A stretch of DNA of 64,000 nt from Flagellimonas oceanensis (GCF_003992595.1 NZ_RZNA01000052.1:261214-325213); one strand, 5' to 3'. Positions 24,483-34,400 are shown, counted from the stretch's first letter. The notes: generated from the letters alone by a model not told the origin. Program-made: numbers and translations.

Positions 24483-25400
24483 TTATTTTTTGGAAGCTAG
24501 TCTTTCCAGGATAAAAATAAGTGAAAAACCTAGGATGGCTAATACAATGGCCAGCATTAATTTGCTATCGCCCTGAAAAGCACCGGGAAGCACGTTCATA
24601 TCATCGACGACAACGGTTTTTTCGCCAAAGGTTTTGGTCTCCAGCACTTTTTTCCATGGCCAAATTTTATTCAAAGACCCGAGAATGAATCCGGTCAAAA
24701 GCGCCAACGTGATGTTTTTGTAGTGATTGAACATCCATTTGAGCAGGCGAGCGAAGCTCAAAAGCCCGAAAATGGCACCAACTCCTACTGTTAGAATAAT
24801 CTTGATGTCCCGCTCGTGAACAGCGTCCAGAATGGTTTTGTACGAACCCAATAACACCAAGATGAATGCTCCGGATATCCCGGGTAGAATCATGGCGCAA
24901 ATCGCCAAAGCCCCTGAAAGAAATAGGTAGGGCAAACTGTCCACATTATCGTTGGCGGGCAGTTCGGTAATGAAAAATGCCAAGGCAGCCCCTAAAATGA
25001 GCACAACAATGGTTCCCATGGTCCATTTGGTAATTTCCTTTCCCACCATGAATATGGAGGCCACCACCAGACCAAAGAAAAAGGACCAAAGTAAAATTGG
25101 TTCGTTTTCCAATAACCAACTTAAAAACTTGGCCAGAGAAAGCACGCTTATAAAGATACCAAGGAACAGCGCAGCTAAAAAGTTGCCGTTAACTTTGTTC
25201 CAAGCGGCTTTTATGCCCTCTTTCCTTAAAATTTTGATAAGGGAGAGGTCTATGTTGTTGATGGAGGTAATGAGCTCTTCATAAATGCCCGAGATAAAGG
25301 CAATGGTTCCCCCTGATACTCCCGGTACTACATCGGCGGCCCCCATGGCCATGCCCTTTAGGGTAATGAATACGTAGTCCAGTATACGGCGTGCTTGCAT
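24483..25400 (-). CDS. DUF368 (PopT-type) polyprenyl-phosphate transporter, copy B
   Basis: This 305-residue membrane protein (start ATG 25400) shows the same duplicated motif: PGVSGGTIAFISGIYEELI and LPGISGAFILVLLGSYK. It is shorter than copy A mainly by lack of an extended loop, and clearly homologous along its length. The in-frame start further upstream at 25466 would add 22 polar residues overlapping the TPR gene and is not favoured. It starts 20 bases after the TPR gene stop. As in copy A, recycling of the lipid carrier for peptidoglycan and O-antigen is the likely role. Confidence 0.85.
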   Translation of the reverse strand: MQARRILDYVFITLKGMAMGAADVVPGVSGGTIAFISGIYEELITSINNIDLSLIKILRKEGIKAAWNKVNGNFLAALFLGIFISVLSLAKFLSWLLENEPILLWSFFFGLVVASIFMVGKEITKWTMGTIVVLILGAALAFFITELPANDNVDSLPYLFLSGALAICAMILPGISGAFILVLLGSYKTILDAVHERDIKIILTVGVGAIFGLLSFARLLKWMFNHYKNITLALLTGFILGSLNKIWPWKKVLETKTFGEKTVVVDDMNVLPGAFQGDSKLMLAIVLAILGFSLIFILERLASKK

Positions 25401-25420
25401 GATTTTGGATAATGTGCTGG

Positions 25421-26821
25421 CTACTTTGCTGTTTTCCTGATTTTTGAAACCAGCGCTTTCACCCAATCTACTTCAATGAATTCAGGGAATTCTTTTTCAA
25501 ACTGCTGCAATTTACCAATATCCAATTTCATAGCCTTGGATAAGATGCTTTTTGCTTCATCCAAGTCGTTATTTTTTAAATGGAGCCCCGCCAATTTATA
25601 AGTGAGTTCCGAATTATCCGGGTAAAATTCCAATCCTTGGATCAATACTTGGATGGCCGAGTTGTAATCGCCGATCTTGTTGAGCACTTCTGCCCAGTTT
25701 TTCCAAGTAACCAATTCATAATTGCCCAAATCCACGGCCTGCTTGTAGGCAAAGTCCGCTTCATCATAGTTGTTGAGCGCAAAATAAATCTTGGCAGCCT
25801 TTTTCCAATATTTAGGGTTCTCTCCATCAATATTTATGGCCTTGTTGATATAATATAGGGCTTTTTCATAGTTTTTCTGTCCAAAATGGAAATCTGTAAT
25901 GGCCAACCATCCTTTATCCAACAAGGGGTCTTCATGAACCGTATGGTAGTAGTAATATTTTGCCAAATCAAAGTTGCCCAGTTTTTCATGACACTTTCCA
26001 AGTCTTAAAAAAGCATAGGATGTAGGGTCTTCGATGGATATGGTGGACTCGTAATTTTCGATGGCCTCGTTGTAGCGTCCCAATTTCTCCAGCACCTTGC
26101 CTTTTTCAAAATAGGCTCCGATAAAGGAATCATCCGAAATCACGGCAAAATCAAAAGCGGTCAAAGCTTCCAAATACAGTTTTTTGGCCAGGTACATTTT
26201 CCCCAATTGGTGCCATGCCACCTCGCAATAGGGGTTTCGGTCCAAATAATCGTTCAGGTAATAAATGCTTCCGTCAAAATCCTCTAAAAATTCAAAGCAG
26301 TATACCACATTGTAGAGCGATGAATAGTCCCTGTCATCAATCTCGACGCAACGCATAAAACTGAGTTTGGCCTGCTCGTAATCATCCATAAAAAGGTACT
26401 CCATTCCGAGGAGGGAATGAATGTCGAAGGAGTGGTCTGTAATGTCCAACGCCTCTAGCAATAGGTTCACAGCTTCCTGGTGTTTGTCCTGCTTAGATCG
26501 GATATTGGCCCGTTGGATGAATACTTCCTCATTGGCTGCGTTTATGGTCTGAATTTCATCCAGAAGCGTTTCCGCAGCTTCAAATTTGTCTTCAAACGCC
26601 AATACTTCCACCTGTAACAGTTTAAGCTCCATGGAATTTGGATGTTGTTCCAAACCAATTTGAATGGCTTTTTTGCCCAGGGATATTTTACCGTTGTTCA
26701 GGTAGTGGTGAATGATTTCCTCAAAGTCCTCCGCATCAAAGAAATAGACGTCATCCGTCTTGAGCATGGACTCAAATTTGTTTATGGATTTGTCAGGATA
26801 TTCGTTGGATTCTAACGCCAT
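25421..26821 (-). CDS. Tetratricopeptide-repeat protein
   Basis: This 466-residue protein is built almost entirely of TPR helices. Repeats are seen as SLLGMEYLFMDDYEQAKLSF, AWHQLGKMYLAKKLYLEALT, AYFEKGKVLEKLGRYNEAIE, AFLRLGKCHEKLGNFDLAKY and YWKKAAKIYFALNNYDEADF. No signal peptide is seen, so it is likely a cytoplasmic scaffold. It is the first gene of the TPR-DUF368-DUF368-aroE group and starts 86 bases downstream of the aminotransferase stop. The partner is unknown; linkage hints at a link to envelope carrier recycling, but this is only context. Confidence 0.85.
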   Translation of the reverse strand: MALESNEYPDKSINKFESMLKTDDVYFFDAEDFEEIIHHYLNNGKISLGKKAIQIGLEQHPNSMELKLLQVEVLAFEDKFEAAETLLDEIQTINAANEEVFIQRANIRSKQDKHQEAVNLLLEALDITDHSFDIHSLLGMEYLFMDDYEQAKLSFMRCVEIDDRDYSSLYNVVYCFEFLEDFDGSIYYLNDYLDRNPYCEVAWHQLGKMYLAKKLYLEALTAFDFAVISDDSFIGAYFEKGKVLEKLGRYNEAIENYESTISIEDPTSYAFLRLGKCHEKLGNFDLAKYYYYHTVHEDPLLDKGWLAITDFHFGQKNYEKALYYINKAINIDGENPKYWKKAAKIYFALNNYDEADFAYKQAVDLGNYELVTWKNWAEVLNKIGDYNSAIQVLIQGLEFYPDNSELTYKLAGLHLKNNDLDEAKSILSKAMKLDIGKLQQFEKEFPEFIEVDWVKALVSKIRKTAK

Positions 26822-26907
26822 AGGAACGTTTTTGGTTGAACTATGGACTTAAAATTAACCCTTTGAGGTGCTCTTCAAGTCCATTTTAGGGGTATGTTAT
26901 CAACAAA

Positions 26908-28104
26908 TTAGTTAACAGTATCGGATTTGTAGCTGTCCAAAATACTGAGGATTTGGTCGCAACCTTCCTCGATTTCTTTCATGGAAATGGTCAGTGGAGG
27001 CGATATCCGCACTGCTTTTGGTTCAAATAATAGCCAGAAAAGTATGAGTCCCTTTCTAGCGGCTTCAAGCACCAAATAATCGGCTACTTTCTTGCTCTCC
27101 ATAATTGGTGCGAGCATTAATCCTTTGCCCCTTATTTCTTTTATCAATGAATGTTGCAATAATTTTCGGAACAGTTTTTCCTTTTCCAAGGTTTGTGGAA
27201 TCAAGTCTGTTTCGGTAATTTCTTTTAGGGTTGCCAAACTTGCCGCTGCAATTACTGGATTTCCACCAAAGGTGGTGATGTGGCCAAATTTGGGATTATC
27301 CTTTAAATCGGCCATAAGTTCATGCGATGCCACGAAAGCTCCAACGGGAAGGCCCGATGCCATGCCTTTGCCAATAACTAAGATGTCGGGCGGACAATTA
27401 AAATGTTCAAAAGCGAACAGTTTGCCTGTGCGTCCAAAACCTGGCTGTATTTCGTCCAGGATCAATAAAGCGCCAACTTGGTCGCAGCGCTTTCGTACTT
27501 TTTCAAGGTAACCGTTTTTAGGAACGATAAACCCAGCGCCACCTTGAATGGTTTCCAAGACCACGGCAGCAGTTTTCTCGGTAATCTTTTCGATTTCTTC
27601 CTCAACATTGAATTGAATCGACCTGATATCCGGAATCAATGGACGGAATGCACTTTTGCGTTCTTCCATCCCCATTAGGCTCAGGCTGCCCATGGTATTC
27701 CCGTGATAGGCATTTTTTGCCGCAATCACTTGTGAACGACCTGTGTGCCTACGAGCCAATTTGATGGCGCCTTCCATGGCTTCCGTCCCTGAATTGACCA
27801 GATAGGTGGTGTCCAGGTTATCAGGAAGGAGGGAGGCCAAAAGTTTAGAGAATTCCACAGCTGGTTGTTGCACATATTCGCCGTAAACCATGACGTGCAT
27901 GTATTCGTCCACCTGTGTTTTAATGGCATCCACTACTTTGGGATGGCAATGCCCTAAGCTGCAAGCTGATACGCCAGCCACAAAATCCAGATAGGCGTTG
28001 CCGTCTTGGTCGTAGATGTAGCTCCCTTTGGCACGAGAAACTTCCAAGGCCAATGGATGCGGGGAAGTTTGGGCTTGGTATGTGAAAAAATCGTTTTTGG
28101 ACAT
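26908..28104 (-). CDS. Class III PLP-dependent aminotransferase
   Basis: This 398-residue protein belongs to the acetylornithine/ornithine/4-aminobutyrate aminotransferase group. It has NSGTEAMEGAIKLARRHTGR for phosphate binding, the aspartate in LILDEIQPGFGRTG, and the PLP lysine in DILVIGKGMASGLP. The substrate cannot be fixed; no arginine or lysine synthesis gene is adjacent. Its start overlaps the OstA-like gene stop as TAATG, showing coupling. Flavobacterial homologues are commonly annotated only as aspartate aminotransferase family proteins. Confidence 0.85.
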   Translation of the reverse strand: MSKNDFFTYQAQTSPHPLALEVSRAKGSYIYDQDGNAYLDFVAGVSACSLGHCHPKVVDAIKTQVDEYMHVMVYGEYVQQPAVEFSKLLASLLPDNLDTTYLVNSGTEAMEGAIKLARRHTGRSQVIAAKNAYHGNTMGSLSLMGMEERKSAFRPLIPDIRSIQFNVEEEIEKITEKTAAVVLETIQGGAGFIVPKNGYLEKVRKRCDQVGALLILDEIQPGFGRTGKLFAFEHFNCPPDILVIGKGMASGLPVGAFVASHELMADLKDNPKFGHITTFGGNPVIAAASLATLKEITETDLIPQTLEKEKLFRKLLQHSLIKEIRGKGLMLAPIMESKKVADYLVLEAARKGLILFWLLFEPKAVRISPPLTISMKEIEEGCDQILSILDSYKSDTVN

Positions 28105-29807
28105 TATGGGCTTTGCGCTTTCTTTTTAAGAACAGGCTTTTTGGGTTTTACCGCCTTGGTATTGGGTGCGTTTATGGGGTCGTTCTGGTTGCTCTGCCGC
28201 TCGTTTTCCTCTGCATCAATATCAATGGGATTTTCTATTCCCCGAATTTTGACCAGTTCAATGTTGTTGTCGTCTTCGTCAAATATTTCTTCTTTGGACA
28301 TGATCCGTTCATCCCCACGCCAAACAAAGCCCTTCAATTTTCGACTTTCTACGGGCAGGTCTGTTTCTGGGAAAATATCCCCATCAGGATCAACAAAAAA
28401 GGTAATGTCCTCAATATCATTATCGGCCATTAGCAGGCGAATCTTACTACAGATGGTCTTATCTATTCCAATCAGCTCTTCATCATCGTTGTAGACATAG
28501 TAGATGACCTCCGTGTTTTGGACCAAATCAATGATTTTCAATTCATTTTCAATGAACTTGCCAAAAAGGTTCTTTCCTTTGGCTTGATTGTATCCAGTGC
28601 CGCTTATCGTATCCAATGAAATAATGAAGGCATTCTCGATTACCTTCAAGGAATCCAGCTTGTCGGTTTCCATATCGGAAATCAAATGAATACTGTCTCC
28701 GGTGATCTGGTTGTCCACATTCCATAAAATGGGGTCGGTGATCAATTGGGTAATACCTGTTTTTTCTTCGAAATGGATAGAATCGCATTTGCCACTCAAG
28801 TCCGTTTTGTAGAATTTGGCATTTCTAAAAGCCCTGACGATGCGTTCATCTTCTTTACCGGTGACCATCAAGGTGTCCCCATGCATGTAAAGTGAGTCTT
28901 TTTGCACCAGGCTGATGGAGACCGCCCTTTTGGTGGCAAAAACGGAATCTTTGGCCTTGTGGACTTCGGCATAGTGCGCTCTGATCACACCATTGTTGAT
29001 GGTGTCCGTGATTTGAATGTTGTTGGTGGCCGAAGCAAACTCTGTGGCCTTATCAAAATAGAGACTGTCCCCCTCAATGATTTTGTTGTCGTAATCGATT
29101 CGGGTATTCTTTATGCCGTAGCCTTGCTCGATAGTGGTATCGTAAAAACCTCGCTCGCAATATATTTTGTATTCCTCGCCCGTAATGGTGGAAGGACCGT
29201 ACATGTAAGCATTTTTGGAGGTGGTGTAGTAGTCCAATTGTTCCGAATCAATGATATAATCCAGGTTGTCTATGTGTACGTTTCGTTGGAACTGATACTT
29301 TTTTGGCGTCATAAAGTAAGTGCCCACTTTACTGGTAAGTACATTGGCGGAGTCTACCACCTTACCGCCTGAATTGTAGTAAGCCTGTTGCTTTTCCCTA
29401 TCAAAATATAGGGTGTCGGTGGTCAATCGCATTTGACCATTGCTCAGGTCCACTTTTTCCCAGGCTTTGGCCAATCTGGTATTGCCATCATAATCCATTT
29501 TACCACTGTTCATCTCAATGGAGTCCCCCTGTTGCAAACGTATGTTTCCAATGGCTTTTAAACGGTTCTCCTCGGCATAAAAAAGAGCAATATCGCACCA
29601 CAGGTCGGCTCCTTGGTGTTCAAACTGTACTTGTTGCTCATCGTCCTTGGTGAAAATGGATGCGCCAGGAAACTGAGTTTCATCTTTGGTGAACGTACCG
29701 CCGTAGACAATATTGATTTGCCGGCCACCTTCTGGCTGCTGTTCCTGGGCAACTATACTAAAAGTGATAAGGAATACAATGAAAAATGAAATGCTTTTCA
29801 AATTCAC
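28104..29807 (-). CDS. OstA-like (LptA-type) LPS transport protein
   Basis: This 567-residue protein has a signal peptide (about 1-20, ending VAQ) and beta-jellyroll repeats of the OstA/LptA type through about residue 400, seen as GNIRLQQGDSIEMNSGKMDY, WEKVDLSNGQMRLTTDTLYF and EGDSLYFDKATEF. Bacteroidota use such long proteins as the periplasmic bridge for LPS. The C-terminus is acidic then basic (PKKPVLKKKAQSP). The start is GTG 29805-29807, just 11 bases past a -7 box; no ATG fits. It is coupled with the downstream aminotransferase gene. Confidence 0.82.
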   Translation of the reverse strand: MNLKSISFFIVFLITFSIVAQEQQPEGGRQINIVYGGTFTKDETQFPGASIFTKDDEQQVQFEHQGADLWCDIALFYAEENRLKAIGNIRLQQGDSIEMNSGKMDYDGNTRLAKAWEKVDLSNGQMRLTTDTLYFDREKQQAYYNSGGKVVDSANVLTSKVGTYFMTPKKYQFQRNVHIDNLDYIIDSEQLDYYTTSKNAYMYGPSTITGEEYKIYCERGFYDTTIEQGYGIKNTRIDYDNKIIEGDSLYFDKATEFASATNNIQITDTINNGVIRAHYAEVHKAKDSVFATKRAVSISLVQKDSLYMHGDTLMVTGKEDERIVRAFRNAKFYKTDLSGKCDSIHFEEKTGITQLITDPILWNVDNQITGDSIHLISDMETDKLDSLKVIENAFIISLDTISGTGYNQAKGKNLFGKFIENELKIIDLVQNTEVIYYVYNDDEELIGIDKTICSKIRLLMADNDIEDITFFVDPDGDIFPETDLPVESRKLKGFVWRGDERIMSKEEIFDEDDNNIELVKIRGIENPIDIDAEENERQSNQNDPINAPNTKAVKPKKPVLKKKAQSP

Positions 29808-29818
29808 TAAATTTTGCC

Positions 29819-29826
29819 CAAAAGTA
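29819..29826 (-). promoter_or_regulatory. -7 promoter box of the OstA-like gene
   Basis: The minus strand reads TACTTTTG, a TAnnTTTG match, ending 11 bases before the GTG start at 29807. This supports the GTG start and a very short leader. No -33 TTG is visible. Confidence 0.45.
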
Positions 29827-29899
29827 GGGTTTTTAACGGACGTGGCATACAGCCTTTAGAAAGCTTTGGGATTTCTAATCCAAGTGATTGCCTTTGTTT

Positions 29900-30340
29900 T
29901 TACTTCCCGCGTTTTAGGGTAAGGGTAATTTGCCCACAATGGTAGGTGTTGTGATAAAGGATATGTCCCAATAGCTTGGTTCTGGATATGGGACCAAAAA
30001 ATGGGGTGTCCAAGGTTTCCATCCATTCTTTTTCGGATAGACTTTCAACGAGACCATCCAGTACTTTGTACCCATCGTCCACCAATTTTCGGCTTTCTTT
30101 TAGGTCATACACTTTGCCAGTGTCTTTTTCGCCCATGGTGGTATTTTTCACCTCGGTGGGAATGCCGAAGAATTGGGCAAGCAGGTGCATGATTTCCCCA
30201 ATATGACGATATATAAACCCAACGGATGCGGTATCATCATTTAATTTCAGGGCACTGTTTTCCTGGGTGATCTCGTTGAAGGTAAAATCACAGGTTTTTC
30301 TGTTCTGTGCAATCAGATCTTCAAGAATATCCTTGGTCAT
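29900..30340 (-). CDS. DinB-superfamily protein
   Basis: This 146-residue helical-bundle protein shows the metal-ligand histidine pattern of DinB/YfiT proteins: an early YRHIGEIMHL and a late GHILYHNTYHCGQIT. Members are thiol transferases or metal-dependent hydrolases; the substrate here is unknown. The start at 30340 leaves five bases from the Dps gene stop, so both are probably co-transcribed, which suggests a stress or thiol-related role by context only. Confidence 0.78.
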   Translation of the reverse strand: MTKDILEDLIAQNRKTCDFTFNEITQENSALKLNDDTASVGFIYRHIGEIMHLLAQFFGIPTEVKNTTMGEKDTGKVYDLKESRKLVDDGYKVLDGLVESLSEKEWMETLDTPFFGPISRTKLLGHILYHNTYHCGQITLTLKRGK

Positions 30341-30345
30341 ATAAA

Positions 30346-30825
30346 TTATTGGTTTAGGTATGCCGAATACATCCAAATGAGTTTTTCCTGCTCACGGATA
30401 TAATCGCTCATCAAGGCATTGGTGCCCTCGTCGTCTGACTCTCCTGACATGTCCAGAAGTTCCCTTTCCAAAGGTAACAATACTTCGTAGCCATTTAAGA
30501 TTTCTTGGATGGCCATATTGCCACTCGAAACATTTTTAGCGGCCTTGATTTTTGATAGCGCTGAGTAATCCCCGTAGGTATGGAGCGGAGTGAAGCCCAG
30601 TGTCAAAATCCGTTCAGCGATTTCATCAATTTTGACCAATGAATCATTGTAAAGTTCCTCAAATTTCACATGCAGTTCAAAAAACTTTTCGCCTTTGATG
30701 TTCCAGTGGAAACCACGGGCATTCATGTAAAATAATTGATAGTTGGCCAATAATTCATTGAGTTTATCGGCCAAGTCGCTCGAAGCCTGTTTATCCAGTC
30801 CTATTTGATTCAGTTTATTTGTCAT
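30346..30825 (-). CDS. dps: Dps-family DNA-binding/ferritin-like protein
   Basis: This 159-residue protein has the Dps ferroxidase signature: RGFHWNIKGEKFFELHVKFEELYND and the following SLVKIDEIAERILTLG, carrying the inter-subunit histidines, aspartate and glutamate. Dps oxidises iron(II) with peroxide and stores it, shielding DNA under stress. The N-terminus is not very lysine-rich, so DNA binding may be weak. It is followed by the DinB gene at five bases. Confidence 0.92.
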   Translation of the reverse strand: MTNKLNQIGLDKQASSDLADKLNELLANYQLFYMNARGFHWNIKGEKFFELHVKFEELYNDSLVKIDEIAERILTLGFTPLHTYGDYSALSKIKAAKNVSSGNMAIQEILNGYEVLLPLERELLDMSGESDDEGTNALMSDYIREQEKLIWMYSAYLNQ

Positions 30826-30907
30826 ATCAGCTTATTTTGATTTTACCCAAAGATAGCTTCAGGATATCAGTTTTACAGTGATATAAGTCACATAGACCAG
30901 GAATAAA

Positions 30908-33022
30908 TCAATCATTTTTCTTTATCAAACTGATGGCGAATCCACCACCCTCCACCATGGGGACAGTAAGCGAAGATCCTTTGCTGATTTTGATCTCCTC
31001 AATGCTGATACCCGTAGGGTTGGTTTGGTAATGGGCATCGGCAGCATCTTTGTAAATAATGGCCTCATAAGTGACACCACCATCCAGAAAATGAAAATCA
31101 ATAGTGACCTCCCGTGCGTTTTCATCGGTTATGCCGCCAACAAACCAATTGCCGGTTTCCCTTTCTTTTCGGGCTATGGTGACGTAATCGCCAACCTCTC
31201 CGTTCAATACATTGGTTTCGTCCCAATCCACACCTACATCCCTTATAAACTGGAATGCAGGCTGGCCTTCATAATTCTCGGGCAGGTCGCAAGCCATTTG
31301 TACCGGACTATAAATAACCACGTATAGGGCCAGTTGCTGCGCCAGGGTGGTACTGATATGGTTGTTATCCTTGGTTGGCAAACCTATGTCAAAAACACCG
31401 GGGGTAAAATCTATGGGTCCGGCCAACATTCTGGTAAAGGCCACAATGGGCAGGTGCTCGGCAGGGTTTCCACCATCGGCCGACCAGGCATTGAATTCTT
31501 GTCCACGAAGCCCTTCGCGGGCAATGGCGTTGGGATAGGTTCGTCGGATTCCTGTTGCTTTAATGGGTTCGTGCGCATTTATGGCCACCTTGTACTTGGC
31601 CCCGGTCTCCAATACTTTTCTATAATGGTTTACCATCCATTGACCATGGTGGTACTCGCCTTTTGGGATGATTTCCCCCACATAACCGGTTTTGACCGAA
31701 TGGATACCCAATTGGTTCATCAGTTGGTAGGCAGTATCCAATTGTTGTTCATAGGTTCGCGGTGCCGCTGAGGTTTCGTGGTGCATAATGATTTCCACAC
31801 CTTTTTCCTTGGCGTATCGGTTCAATTCCTCCAGATCGTAATCGGGGTAGGGGGTCACAAAATCGAATACGCCCTCGCGGTCTTCAAAACCTATCCAATG
31901 TTCCCATCCCGTATTCCAACCCTCTACCAAAACACCTGTAATGTTGTTTTTTGCGGCAAAGTCGATATAACGTTTGGTATTTTCAGTTGTGGCACCATGT
32001 TTGCCCGTAGGCTTTAAGTCGTTGGTGAACGTATTCATATCTTGGGACCCCGCATAGTCCCATGTGGACTTGCCTATATGCATTTCCCACCAGATGCCTA
32101 CATATTTTTTGGGTTCGAACCAGTCTACATCACCCAATTTATTGGGCTCGTTAAGATTCACGATTAATTTTGATTCGATTAGATCTGTAGCCTGGTCGGC
32201 AATTTGAATGCTACGCCACGGTGTTTTAAAGGGCAGTTTCCTTTTTACTTTGTACCCCTTTATATCGGAACCCACCAATTCACTGGTCAAGAGCAAGGTT
32301 TCATTGTCGACCTTTAAAGTCATTCCGGCATAGTCAGTAAGATTGGCCTCATGAAAACTGAGGTGCAATCCATCCTCTCCGCGCATGGTCACGGGAGTGT
32401 TCACTGCATTTTCAGGAATGTAGGTCTGGGCAAGGTCCTCGTTATTTCTTTTGGATGTAGCATCGATTTCGGAAACTTTGGTGGTGTTGTACAAGTGTTC
32501 ATAGATATCCCAATCGCCAGGAATCCAAAATGTAGTGTAATCCTCGGTCAACTGGAACTCGGTGTTCTCATCCATGATAATGATGCTGTCTACCCCTTGC
32601 TGTGGCAAAAACTCATAACGAAAGCCAACGCCATCGTCATAAGCCCTAAAATAGATATTGAATTTGCGGTTGGGAGCTTGGGTCTCTTCGAGCTCCACTT
32701 TGAGTTCATTGTAATGGTTCACGACCTCTTTTTGCTCACCCCAAGGCATTTCCCAGGTTTCATCGACCGTAGTTGTGGTTGAATTAACAATGCTCAGGTT
32801 TCCATCCAAGGCTTCCTGATCTTTGAAATCAAAGCTCATGGAGGAGGAGTCAATCACAATTTTGTTGTTGTGATTTACCAAATAATACGGCGTACCATCA
32901 TCCGAAAGCTGAAAATCAATGGAATTGGTGCCGTTAGGCGATGCAACGGATAATTTTGCAGGTTCTTTGGTACAGGAAATAAGCGTGCCTATTACAAACA
33001 GCAGGGTAAGTGTTTTGTTCAT
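30908..33022 (-). CDS. Glycoside hydrolase family 97 alpha-glucosidase-like lipoprotein
   Basis: This 704-residue protein has a lipoprotein signal (lipobox TLISC, C17), an N-terminal beta-sandwich, a central (beta/alpha)8 domain (from about 300; VGIWWEMHIGKSTWDYAGS, VLVEGWNTGWEHW) and a C-terminal beta domain. The order and the lipobox match SusB-like GH97 enzymes. The segments IMHHETSA, VAINAHEPIKATGIRR and REGLRGQEFN hold candidate acidic residues of the inverting type, but I cannot assign them safely. No susCD pair or other polysaccharide-utilisation gene is near, so it looks like a stand-alone glucosidase. Confidence 0.88.
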   Translation of the reverse strand: MNKTLTLLFVIGTLISCTKEPAKLSVASPNGTNSIDFQLSDDGTPYYLVNHNNKIVIDSSSMSFDFKDQEALDGNLSIVNSTTTTVDETWEMPWGEQKEVVNHYNELKVELEETQAPNRKFNIYFRAYDDGVGFRYEFLPQQGVDSIIIMDENTEFQLTEDYTTFWIPGDWDIYEHLYNTTKVSEIDATSKRNNEDLAQTYIPENAVNTPVTMRGEDGLHLSFHEANLTDYAGMTLKVDNETLLLTSELVGSDIKGYKVKRKLPFKTPWRSIQIADQATDLIESKLIVNLNEPNKLGDVDWFEPKKYVGIWWEMHIGKSTWDYAGSQDMNTFTNDLKPTGKHGATTENTKRYIDFAAKNNITGVLVEGWNTGWEHWIGFEDREGVFDFVTPYPDYDLEELNRYAKEKGVEIIMHHETSAAPRTYEQQLDTAYQLMNQLGIHSVKTGYVGEIIPKGEYHHGQWMVNHYRKVLETGAKYKVAINAHEPIKATGIRRTYPNAIAREGLRGQEFNAWSADGGNPAEHLPIVAFTRMLAGPIDFTPGVFDIGLPTKDNNHISTTLAQQLALYVVIYSPVQMACDLPENYEGQPAFQFIRDVGVDWDETNVLNGEVGDYVTIARKERETGNWFVGGITDENAREVTIDFHFLDGGVTYEAIIYKDAADAHYQTNPTGISIEEIKISKGSSLTVPMVEGGGFAISLIKKND

Positions 33023-33119
33023 CGTATTGATATTTAATCAATTATATATGTGGTAAACTAATTGTCCGTGATTGCGATTGGACCTATAATTTACTGAAAA
33101 ATGAACAAAAAACCGAGAC

Positions 33120-34388
33120 TTATCTGTGAATAGTTTGCAGTCTATCGGGACCTACGGATACTATCTTAATGGGTACGTTCAACCGCTCCTCCAAGAACGC
33201 GATATAGTCGTTCAGGGTTTCAGGTATATCCTCTGCCTTGGACAGTTTTGTAAGATCTTGGGACCATCCTTTCATCTCGGTGTACACAGGAGTTACGTAT
33301 TCTTCCTCGATATTGTAGGGTAAATGCTGAATTTCTTCGCCTTTGTACTTGTAGGCCGTACAGACTTTGATGGTATCAAAACCGCTCAAAACATCGGCCT
33401 TCATCATCATAAGTTCTGTAACACCATTAATTTGGACCGCATATTTAAGGGCTATCAGATCCAACCAACCGCAACGTCGCGGTCTTCCTGTAGTGGCTCC
33501 GAACTCGTTGCCTATTTTGGCCATTTTGGCACCGTCCTCATCAAAAAGTTCGGTAGGGAAGGGGCCGCTTCCCACACGTGTGGTATATGCCTTAAAGATT
33601 CCCAATACACGTTTTATGTTGTTCGGAGCAACACCCAACCCCGTGCAAGCCCCAGCGGCAGTGGTGTTGGAGGATGTTACAAAGGGATAGGTTCCAAAGT
33701 CAATATCCAATAGGGAACCTTGTGCACCCTCGGCCAAGATTCTCTTTCCTTCTGCCTGTGCCTTGAAAATATATTCCTCGCTATCTATAAAGATCAATTT
33801 TTTAAGTGTTTCCACACCTTCGCAGAACTCCGCTTCCAATTCATCCAAATTGTACTGGATATCCACGTCGTAAAAATCGATCATGGCCTCATGCTTATCG
33901 GCCAAGGCACGGTATTTGGTTTTCCAATCATCAAACTCCAAATCCCCAACACGCATACCATTGCGGCCGGTTTTGTCCATATAAGTTGGCCCGATACCTT
34001 TTAGGGTAGAGCCGATTTTGGCCTTTCCTTTAGAAGCTTCAGATGCGGCATCCAACAAACGGTGCGTCGGTAGAATAAGGTGAGCTTTTCTGGAAATAAA
34101 GAGCTTGGATTCAATATCAATATTGAACTTTTCCAAGTTGTCCAATTCTTTCTTGAATATGACAGGGTCTATCACAACCCCATTGCCCACAACATTAATG
34201 GCGTTTTCATGAAATATGCCGGATGGGATGGTGTGTAAAACGTGTTTTATACCATCAAACTCCAGGGTGTGTCCAGCATTTGGACCTCCTTGAAATCTGG
34301 CGATAATATCGTATTCCTTGGTCAGTACATCAACAATTTTTCCTTTTCCTTCGTCTCCCCATTGGAGTCCAAGCAATAAATCTACCAT
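33120..34388 (-). CDS. purA: Adenylosuccinate synthase
   Basis: This 422-residue protein makes adenylosuccinate from IMP, aspartate and GTP in AMP synthesis. Signatures are LGLQWGDEGKGKIVD at 6-20, GPNAGHTLEFDG, and the IMP site SSNTTAAGACTGLG. It is 12 bases downstream of the Fur-family gene, so purA, the regulator and the RelA/SpoT gene are on one strand in close order, though the regulator has its own -7 box. This brings purine and (p)ppGpp genes together; common control is only inferred. Confidence 0.95.
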   Translation of the reverse strand: MVDLLLGLQWGDEGKGKIVDVLTKEYDIIARFQGGPNAGHTLEFDGIKHVLHTIPSGIFHENAINVVGNGVVIDPVIFKKELDNLEKFNIDIESKLFISRKAHLILPTHRLLDAASEASKGKAKIGSTLKGIGPTYMDKTGRNGMRVGDLEFDDWKTKYRALADKHEAMIDFYDVDIQYNLDELEAEFCEGVETLKKLIFIDSEEYIFKAQAEGKRILAEGAQGSLLDIDFGTYPFVTSSNTTAAGACTGLGVAPNNIKRVLGIFKAYTTRVGSGPFPTELFDEDGAKMAKIGNEFGATTGRPRRCGWLDLIALKYAVQINGVTELMMMKADVLSGFDTIKVCTAYKYKGEEIQHLPYNIEEEYVTPVYTEMKGWSQDLTKLSKAEDIPETLNDYIAFLEERLNVPIKIVSVGPDRLQTIHR

Positions 34389-34400
34389 GTAATGTTCGGG

